A DNA stretch of 64,000 nucleotides from Anolis sagrei (lineage: Eukaryota; Chordata; Lepidosauria; Squamata; Anolidae). A program made the translations under genes and the position numbers. The notes under the pieces were generated by a model. That model searched no databases. It was not told the origin of the DNA and worked only from the letters and a program-made list of their open reading frames with translations. The stretch is taken from NCBI RefSeq assembly GCF_037176765.1, contig NC_090023.1, positions 54,080,866-54,144,865 on the forward strand. Reading direction: 5' to 3'. The first letter of the stretch is position 1. The number at the start of each line of letters is the position of its first letter. Shown here piece after piece: positions 62,168 to 64,000 of the stretch.

Positions 62168-63778
62168 TTATACAGCATAAACAGTGTGCAGCAGGATAAA
62201 AAGGCAATAAATAAAATAAACAGCACATAGGATCCTTTTGGGAAAGTGAATCAGTAGCCAGAAAAGTTTCCTTGTATAATTATAATTATATATTTTATAT
62301 TACATGTAATATTATGAATAATATTACAATATAGTACAATATAGTAATATATAATACTGACTGTACTATGCTAATAATATAATATATTGTATATACATAT
62401 AATATTTATAATACTATAATGTAATACAATATAATACTACTACTACTACTACTAATAATACAATATTATAATTATACTTATATATTTTGAATTACATGTA
62501 ATATTACTAATAATATTACAATATAATGGTATAGTACAATATAGTAATATATAATACTGCTATTGTACTATGCTAATAATATAATATATTGTATGTATAT
62601 ATCTTGCAAGCTGCTCTGAGTCCCCTTTGGAGTGAGAAGGGCAGCATATAAATGTCGTAAATAAATAAATAATAATAATAATAATAATTAATAATAATAA
62701 TAATAATATATACAGCATAAAAAGGCACTACATAAAATAAACAGCACATAGGGTACTTTTTGGAAAACGAATCAGTAGCCTGAAAAGCTTCATTGAATAA
62801 TTATAATTATATATTTTATATTACATGTAATATTATGAATAATATTACAATATAATGATATAGTACACTATAGTAATATATAATATTGACATTGTACTAT
62901 GCTAATAATATAATATATTGTATATACATATAATATTTATAATATTATAATGTAATACAATATAATACTACTAATAGTAATACAATATTATAATTATAAT
63001 TATATATTTTATATTACATGTAATATTATTAATAATATTACAATATAATGGTATAGTACAATATAGTAATATATAATACTGATATTGTACTATGCTAATA
63101 ATATAATACATTGTATAATTGTATATATCCAATATAATATATTGTATATAATGTATTGTATATTGTATGTATATATATCTTGTAAGTTGCTCTGAGTTCC
63201 TTTTGGGGTGAGAAGGGCGGCATATAAATATTGTAAATAAATAAATTATTATTATTATTTATTTATACAGCATAAACAGTGTGCAGCAGTATAAAAGGGC
63301 AGTACATAAAATAAACAACACATAGAGTCCTTTTGGGAAAGTGAATCAGTTGCCTGAAATGCTTCCTGGTGTGCCAATACATGATGATGATGATACATAC
63401 ACTCATGAGTCATGCTTATTACCATTCTCTCTCTCTGGGTTTCAGTGGCACAAACAACCACTCAAATGGACCTTTGCAAAGCGACAACCCCCAGGGTTCC
63501 AAAGCTGGTGGAGGGGTATCAAACTGGGTTAATTATGTAGTGCAGATCCTCTTTGAGCTCTCAGGGTTGGCTTATGCCTTAAGGAGCAGCAAGGCTACTT
63601 CGGGGAAGGAGTGAAGCCTTGCTGCTCCTTAAGGCATAAGCCAACCCTGAGAGCTGAAGTATGATGGTGAGGATGGCTCCTCCTGGGGATGGAAACACCG
63701 AAGGACGACCACCACCAGCAGAGAAGCCCATTCCCCGCACTCACCATCCACCGTTTTCTTCTTGAACAGCGAAGCCAT
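35682..63778 (-). CDS. CHMP2B: CHMP2B, ESCRT-III subunit, six coding exons
   Basis: Charged multivesicular body protein 2B polymerises on endosomal and other membranes and recruits VPS4 for membrane scission. Exons in transcript order: 63745-63778, 42292-42383, 41200-41394, 36897-36999, 35951-36057 and 35682-35795, 645 nt, 214 residues (human 213). All introns are GT-AG. The N-terminus MASLFKKKTVDDIIKEQN is followed by the charged helical hairpin, with AVSSKVTSMSTQTKLMNSQM and MKMEMTEEMINDTLDDIF. The acidic DSDEEQESQD stretch and the C-terminal MIT-interacting motif DEEIERQLKALGVD are intact. There is one extra residue in exon 6 relative to human as I recall it. Human frontotemporal dementia FTD3 arises from loss of the last intron's acceptor; here that intron is 155 bp and normal. 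Intron 1 is 21.4 kb and transposon-dense. Confidence 0.97.
35951..36057 (-). CDS. CHMP2B: CHMP2B coding exon 5
   Basis: Encodes INDTLDDIFNDSDEEQESQD and IVNQVLDEIGIEISGK, the acidic linker and autoinhibitory region. The acceptor is TTTTCAAG and the donor AAAG|GTATAA, a weaker donor than the others. Confidence 0.95.
36280..36350 (-). mobile_element. CR1 LINE 3' end fragment
   Basis: CATAGAATCATAAGATCATA, GAGTTGGAAGAGATCTC and GGGCCATCCAGTC, the inverted terminal part. Confidence 0.7.
36431..36561. mobile_element. hAT-like palindromic MITE with 8-bp target duplication
   Basis: Arms begin CAGTGGTTCTTGACCTGTGG on both strands. Flanks are CCCTAAAG (36423-36430) and CCATAAAG (36562-36569), 7 of 8 identical, as expected of hAT. 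In CHMP2B intron 4. Confidence 0.85.
36574..36770 (+). mobile_element. 5S rRNA-derived SINE
   Basis: The head resembles 5S rRNA: AGATCTTGTCTGATTCTGG, TAGCTAAACAGGATCAG, CTGGTTAGTACTTAGATG and GGATGCTGCAAGC. It includes the internal promoter region. The body has AATTGGCAAAACCAC and CATGGGGTTGCTACAG. It sits directly after a MITE target duplication. Confidence 0.8.
36897..36999 (-). CDS. CHMP2B: CHMP2B coding exon 4
   Basis: Encodes TMQAVNKKMDPQKTLQTMQN and FQKENMKMEMTEEM. The acceptor is TTGCTAG and the donor ATGA|GTGAGT. It has Leu where the human protein, as I recall, has Met in KTMQTMQ. Confidence 0.95.
37247..37579. mobile_element. Tc1/mariner-pogo-type nonautonomous element
   Basis: The left end CAGTAGAGTCTCACTTATCC and inverted right end AGTAGAGTCTCTCTTATCC are flanked by TA (37245-37246 and 37580-37581). 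There is no coding capacity. In CHMP2B intron 3. Confidence 0.8.
38645..38779. mobile_element. hAT-like palindromic MITE with 8-bp target duplication
   Basis: Same family as 36431-36561. Flanks are CTCTAATT (38637-38644) and CTCTAACT (38780-38787), 7 of 8 identical. Arms match over about 60 bp. Confidence 0.87.
38958..39100. mobile_element. Truncated MITE followed by TA microsatellite
   Basis: CAGTGGTCCCAACCTTTGGG and CCAGGTGTTTTGGACTTC form one arm and the centre of the same family, then (TA)n at 39060-39100. Confidence 0.7.
39432..39545 (-). mobile_element. LINE 3' tail
   Basis: TTTA repeats, TATATCGTCTTTCTCAG and GCGACTCAAGGCGGTTT. Confidence 0.65.
40091..40157. repeat. Near-perfect 26-bp inverted repeat
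   Basis: Arms 40091-40116 (CAGGTTAGTATTTTAGAAGG plus six bases) and 40132-40157 pair at 25 of 26 positions around a 15-nt loop. In CHMP2B intron 3. Confidence 0.9.
40505..41133 (+). mobile_element. L2/CR1-like LINE, C-terminus and 3' tail
   Basis: Encodes CYQTQFKVLALVYKALNGSS, then SPVYLSEHIS, then GPRLWNFLPSNIRSAPSLLA and FRRGVKTWLSDKDFGEA, with frame changes between. The 3' tail has AAGCCACCGTGAGTCC and AAATAAATAAATAAA. It ends about 70 bp before CHMP2B exon 3. Confidence 0.8.
41200..41394 (-). CDS. CHMP2B: CHMP2B coding exon 3
   Basis: 65 codons, ELEIKKMAKTGNKEACKVLA through MKMAGAMSTTAK, forming the end of helix 1 and helix 2 of the ESCRT-III hairpin. The acceptor is CAATAG and the donor AAAG|GTAAGC. 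Confidence 0.96.
41480..42095 (-). mobile_element. L1-like LINE 3' end fragment
   Basis: The - strand reads EWYKEVWKLAINDKLTYISK and KRGIWKQSDFDEIWRKF, typical of the L1 ORF2 C-terminus, followed by a C-rich and TTTA-rich 3' region. 5'-truncated. In CHMP2B intron 2. Confidence 0.6.
42292..42383 (-). CDS. CHMP2B: CHMP2B coding exon 2
   Basis: Encodes DIIKEQNKELRGTQRAIVRD and RAALERQEKQL, the first long basic helix. The acceptor is TGTTTCAG and the donor CTG|GTGAGT. It ends in phase 0. Confidence 0.95.
43281..43552 (-). mobile_element. tRNA-derived SINE, type B
   Basis: Inverse full-length copy: GTGTTAGGAGCAACTTGAG, TTGCCCAGGGGATGCCCGG, inverse box B AGATTTGAACTG and head GCACCACCAGGGG. Confidence 0.8.
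43607..44422 (+). mobile_element. Sauria-type SINE (type A) split by a LINE
   Basis: 5' half 43607-43810: GGAGTCCCCGATGGAGTAG, GTGGTTCGAATTTGG, AAACATGCAAATGTGAG and ATACAGTCAT. 3' half 44299-44422: CACATGACCTTGG, TTAGAAATGGAGATGAGC and TTCACCTTTACC. An inverted LINE lies between. Confidence 0.85.
43811..44298 (-). mobile_element. L2/CR1-like LINE 3' end inserted in a SINE
   Basis: The - strand has ALYGSGPAYLSERIHPYIPP, followed in other frames by an AVAPRLWNTLP-type end. The 3' tail is at 43811-43900 (ATTCTGTCCTTCTCAACC, GGGGGACTCAGGATGGC). Confidence 0.8.
45150..46165. repeat. Interspersed repeat, copy 2 (see 13830-14545)
   Basis: Same landmarks as copy 1 in the same orientation, but interrupted by a LINE 3' tail at about 45300-45545. 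Non-coding, class unresolved; a decayed solo LTR is possible. Confidence 0.55.
45300..45560 (+). mobile_element. LINE 3' tail with GT microsatellite
   Basis: GGAAACCGCTTTGAGTCCCC, GAGAAAAGCGGTATACAAG, then GTGTGTGTG. Confidence 0.65.
46172..46320 (+). mobile_element. tRNA-derived SINE, type C
   Basis: TTGAATCCTCGCTTGG (box B like), GAAACCCACTGGGCGACC, CTGGGCAAGTCACACTCTC and CCTGCCAAGAAACCCTATG. Confidence 0.7.
46330..47475 (-). other. CHMP2B: CHMP2B intron 1 segment without recognised repeat
   Basis: About 1.1 kb of AT-rich unique sequence; nothing identified. Confidence 0.4.
47478..49920 (-). mobile_element. Penelope-like element, C-terminal endonuclease end and 3' region, split by a LINE
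   Basis: 49697-49920 read on the - strand gives YHVRLHKEAIENHKH and VDTFNRK, then WLPVLKK, resembling the end of the GIY-YIG endonuclease part of Penelope-like proteins (RLYREAIEI, NNFNRKEE, W.P). 47478-47750 is the 3' region ending CTGGGCTGTATGGCC. This copy is the basis for naming the related inverted pairs elsewhere. Decayed. Confidence 0.55.
47766..49681 (-). mobile_element. 5'-truncated non-LTR retrotransposon (Vingi/I-like), long open RT frame
   Basis: Flanked by exact 15-bp duplications CCTTTGTTGGGAGGT at 47751-47765 and 49682-49696. A single open frame runs from SNYRPISLIDIVAK at 49679 to its stop at 47949, about 577 codons with no ATG start because the 5' end is lost. Motifs: EEQAGFRQNRSTIDN, FIDFSAAFDTVNR, VRQGCILAPILFNLCINDLP, LLYADDMILLSHS, TFPYLGVTFSE, and a C-terminal zinc-knuckle-like CICGAP...EDIAHILFDC. 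The 3' end has an AATAAAA then TACT repeats. Clade is from memory; R4 or other I-group is possible. Confidence 0.85.
50588..51050 (+). mobile_element. tRNA-derived SINE (type D) with LINE-like tail
   Basis: Head GTTAGGGCTGGGCTTCAGC and GGCTGGCAGTTTGAAGG (box B like), body CAGTGAGCTGTGAGGTATTT and GGAAGTGCCAGGAAATGC, then a LINE-type tail CTGCCCTGAGTCCCCTTTGG. Confidence 0.6.
51180..51990. repeat. GC-rich diverged repeats with CR1 end inside
   Basis: 51185-51380 and 51640-51990 share CCTGGGCCTGCAAATG / CTGGGTGTGCAAACGG, GGAAGGAAGGATCCAACAC and TTGCCCAGTGTTGAACC motifs, some inverted. A forward CR1 3' end at 51385-51540 (GGACTAGATGGCCCATGTGG) separates them. Possibly the interior of a MITE like that at 21703. 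Confidence 0.5.
52325..52545 (-). mobile_element. tRNA-derived SINE, type C
   Basis: CATTGTGTGCCTTTTCAAC, GGCAAACCTATCATGGGG and AATTCGAACCTTGGTCTCC (inverse box B). Confidence 0.7.
52845..53005 (+). mobile_element. tRNA-derived SINE, type C, fragment
   Basis: GGAAGCCCACAGGGTAACC, GCAAGTCGCATTATCTTAGC, TTGCCATAAATTGGAAATG and ACTTGAAAGTATACAACAAC. Confidence 0.65.
53335..53500 (+). mobile_element. LINE 3' tail
   Basis: GTAAGCTGCCCAGAGTCCC, GGGAGATGGAGGTGGGGTA, then GTT repeats. Confidence 0.65.
53770..53950. mobile_element. Palindromic MITE, decayed
   Basis: CTTACACCACTGTAGTGCTA on the left and, inverted, TACACCATTATAGTGGTATG on the right. Interior TCTGGAGTTTGCAGTTTGGG. Target duplication unclear. 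Confidence 0.6.
54280..54432 (+). mobile_element. CR1 LINE 3' end
   Basis: GGAGGGTCCCTCTTTGGAGG, GGTTGGACTAGATGGCCC and CTTCCAATGTTATGATTCT. Confidence 0.75.
54586..55071. mobile_element. MITE with TACTCGAGTATAAGCC-type ends
   Basis: Left TACCATATATACTCAAGCAT and inverted right TACTTCATATTCTCGAGTAT. The interior lacks the minisatellite of the copy at 21703 but shares AAAACTGGGGAAATGTATTG. A G-run lies at 55013-55025. Confidence 0.75.
55140..55210 (+). mobile_element. LINE 3' tail
   Basis: GTGACCTTGGGTCCCGCCC, GAAAGGCATCATATAAAT, then AAATAAAT. Confidence 0.55.
55697..55840 (-). mobile_element. LINE 3' tail with CAA microsatellite
   Basis: CAA repeats, ATTCCACCCTTCTCCCTTAG, GGGGACTCAGAGCAG and AAACATTCAATGCC. 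Confidence 0.65.
56455..56600 (-). mobile_element. LINE 3' tail with AAT/ATT microsatellite
   Basis: AAT then ATT repeats, ATAGACCACCCTCTCTCTCC, GGGGACCCAAGGTGG and AAACATTCAGTGGCC. Confidence 0.65.
56782..57327 (+). mobile_element. Mariner-like DNA transposon, internally deleted
   Basis: Perfect 18-bp terminal inverted repeats CAGGGTGAGGCAGCATAA (56782-56799) and TTATGCTGCCTCACCCTG (57310-57327). The frame at 56952-57219 gives EWPARSPDLAPCDFFYGVFL, then RPRTLQDLKTNIQEEIANI and RFTQCMENGGPHL, the last part of a D,D34D transposase including SPDLAPCDFF. The start MHWNSEECAFAIEAYF at about 56912 is joined directly to it, so the middle with the first catalytic residues is gone. Flanks do not show an exact TA duplication. 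Confidence 0.85.
57590..57895. repeat. Local duplicated segments around the mariner-like element
   Basis: AAAGCATCCTTCTCCAT and TTTACTTTCAGGCATG occur at 56328-56400 and 57600-57690. CATTC...ATACAA...ATGTATT and ATAATCAGTAACT occur at 57505-57600 and 57772-57890. Confidence 0.6.
58130..58350 (+). mobile_element. LINE 3' tail with ATT, ACT and AAT microsatellites
   Basis: ATAAGCCACCCCGAGTCCC, GAGGGGATGAGATATAAAT, ATT repeats then ACT repeats. A further AAT array lies at 58320-58355. Confidence 0.7.
58545..58900 (-). mobile_element. Two inverted LINE 3' tails
   Basis: 58545-58600: ACTTATACCCCGCCATC and AGGGACTCAGGGCATC. 58805-58900: ATTCCACCCTATCTCCCC, GACTCAGGGGGGATTCC and AAACATTCAATGC. Confidence 0.6.
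58930..59236 (-). mobile_element. Sauria-type tRNA SINE (type A)
   Basis: Inverse full-length copy: AGTAAAGGTTTTTCCCTG, GGTGGTGCTCATCTCC, ACATTTGCATGTTTCGAAC, inverse box B GGATTTGAAC and head CCACTGTGCCACTGGGG. Confidence 0.85.
59360..59668 (+). mobile_element. Sauria-type tRNA SINE (type A)
   Basis: Forward copy facing the one at 58930: GAGGTTTGAATCTGAGG (box B), AACATGCAAATGTGAG, GCCACATGACCTTGG and AAACCTTTACTTTTAC. It has lost the first bases of the tRNA head. Confidence 0.85.
60140..61500 (-). repeat. Ten-unit tandem array with five-unit higher-order period
   Basis: The landmark AAGTCCCAT recurs at about 60150, 60293, 60435, 60576, 60717, 60859, 61002, 61142, 61281 and 61428, a period near 142 bp. 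Variant units recur five apart: TCAAATTCTT types at 60293 and 61002, CATCGTCCAT at 60435 and 61142, CCATCCCC/CTATCCCC types at 60576 and 61281. This gives a second-order period of about 705-711 bp. Confidence 0.9.
61585..61765 (-). promoter_or_regulatory. Promoter-like cassette in the Helitron 5' region
   Basis: Four CCAAT boxes (61598-61602, 61688-61692, 61727-61731, 61757-61761; all followed by CAGA) and two perfect octamers ATGCAAAT (61613-61620, 61703-61710). A direct repeat of GCTGGCCAATCAGAGACC plus octamer occurs twice, 90 bp apart. On the element's own strand these read ATTTGCAT then ATTGG, the combination known from histone H2B promoters. Activity is inferred only. Confidence 0.55.
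63556..63655. repeat. Perfect 41-bp inverted repeat
   Basis: Arms 63556-63596 and 63615-63655 are exact reverse complements over 41 bp, separated by 18 bp. They begin AGCTCTCAGGGTTGGC and end AGCAGCAAGGCT. Lies in CHMP2B intron 1 about 90 bp after exon 1. Confidence 0.95.
63745..63778 (-). CDS. CHMP2B: CHMP2B coding exon 1
   Basis: Encodes MASLFKKKTVD and the first base of the next codon. The donor is GATG|GTGAGTG. It sits in CpG-rich sequence, as expected for the first exon of a housekeeping gene. Confidence 0.95.
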
Positions 63779-64000
63779 TTTCCCAGGCAGCGACTCCCTC
63801 TCCCAACCGCAGTTGCTGGGGCTTTTTCCTTCCTGCTTCTCAGGTGACCAGGAAGCGGCTGCGAAAGAGGCGGAGGATGAGGCGGCGGGGAGGGACCGGC
63901 ATAGCCGCGGAGGAGGAGCCCAACCCGGATGCGCGGAAGGAGCCTCACCCCCTTCGGCTCCCGCTCCGTCTCCCTCCCTGCTGCCAACGCCACGGCTCTG
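63779..64000 (-). promoter_or_regulatory. CHMP2B: CHMP2B 5' UTR and CpG-rich promoter, cut by window edge
   Basis: The region abruptly becomes GC- and CpG-rich (repeated GCGG, CCGCGG, CGGATGCGCGG) against an AT-rich neighbourhood, and no TATA box is seen. This is the expected CpG-island promoter of a housekeeping gene. The same-strand open frame here does not share the CHMP2B frame and is not taken as a gene. Confidence 0.75.

Larger units (their letters stand above)
59890..63375. repeat. AT-rich macrosatellite, units of about 540-575 bp, interrupted by a Helitron
   Basis: An AT-rich subunit (landmarks TTGTATATACATATAATATT, AATATTACAATATAATGG, TTGTACTATGCTAATAATAT, AATTATATATTTTATATTAC) alternates with a LINE-tail module (CTTGTAAGCCACTCTGAGTC, then AACAGTGTGCAGCAG, GTGAATCAGTAGCC). 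Modules start at about 62067, 62603 and 63176, so about three units follow the Helitron and part of one precedes it. Confidence 0.8.

Noticed and set aside
63595-63993. 132-residue - strand frame over the CHMP2B promoter
   Set aside because: It lies in a CpG-rich 5' region in a frame different from CHMP2B, with low-complexity R, P and G content.

Overview
This is a vertebrate nuclear genomic window. Gene content and repeats point to a squamate reptile close to the green anole (Anolis). Evidence for this includes Sauria-type tRNA SINEs ending in ACCTTT, RTE/BovB pieces, L2 and CR1 tails, a 5S rRNA-derived SINE, Penelope-like ends, Helitrons and many palindromic MITEs. The species call is inference from repeat families known to me; no search was run.

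Two host genes face each other tail to tail. POU1F1 (pituitary transcription factor Pit-1) is on the + strand. All six coding exons lie between 9254 and 27673, every junction is GT-AG, and the predicted protein is 297 residues. Its promoter near 9050-9140 has a TATA box and two exact matches to the Pit-1 consensus, placed where mammalian autoregulatory sites lie. Exon 2 also has an upstream in-frame acceptor that would give a Pit-1beta-like insertion. CHMP2B (an ESCRT-III subunit) is on the - strand. It also has six coding exons, from 63778 down to 35682, a 214-residue product, a 21.4 kb first intron and a CpG-rich promoter at the right edge. As I recall, the POU1F1-CHMP2B convergent order is also found in mammals, so this is conserved synteny.

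Region by region: 1-3000 holds two head-to-tail fragments of a jockey/CR1-like LINE and a mariner fossil with an internal inverted duplication. 3000-9050 is mostly unique upstream sequence with scattered RTE, MITE, LINE-tail and SINE pieces. 9396-13830 (POU1F1 intron 1) is unusually free of transposons. 14-31 kb carries the other POU1F1 exons among SINEs, MITEs, a decayed Helitron and microsatellites. 31.4-33.8 kb is a Penelope-like inverted pair split by a degenerate L2 LINE. 35.7-42.4 kb holds CHMP2B exons 6 to 2. 42.4-63.7 kb (CHMP2B intron 1) is transposon-dense. It includes a 5'-truncated LINE with a long open RT frame and exact target-site duplications, an internally deleted mariner-like element, and an AT-rich macrosatellite near 59.9-63.4 kb.

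The most unusual object is a Helitron-like element on the - strand at 60019-61860, inserted in that macrosatellite. It carries ten ~142 bp tandem units arranged as two copies of a five-unit, ~709 bp higher-order repeat. It also has a 5' segment with four CCAAT boxes and two perfect octamer motifs. Sister macrosatellite units preserve the uninterrupted target and fix both ends to the base.
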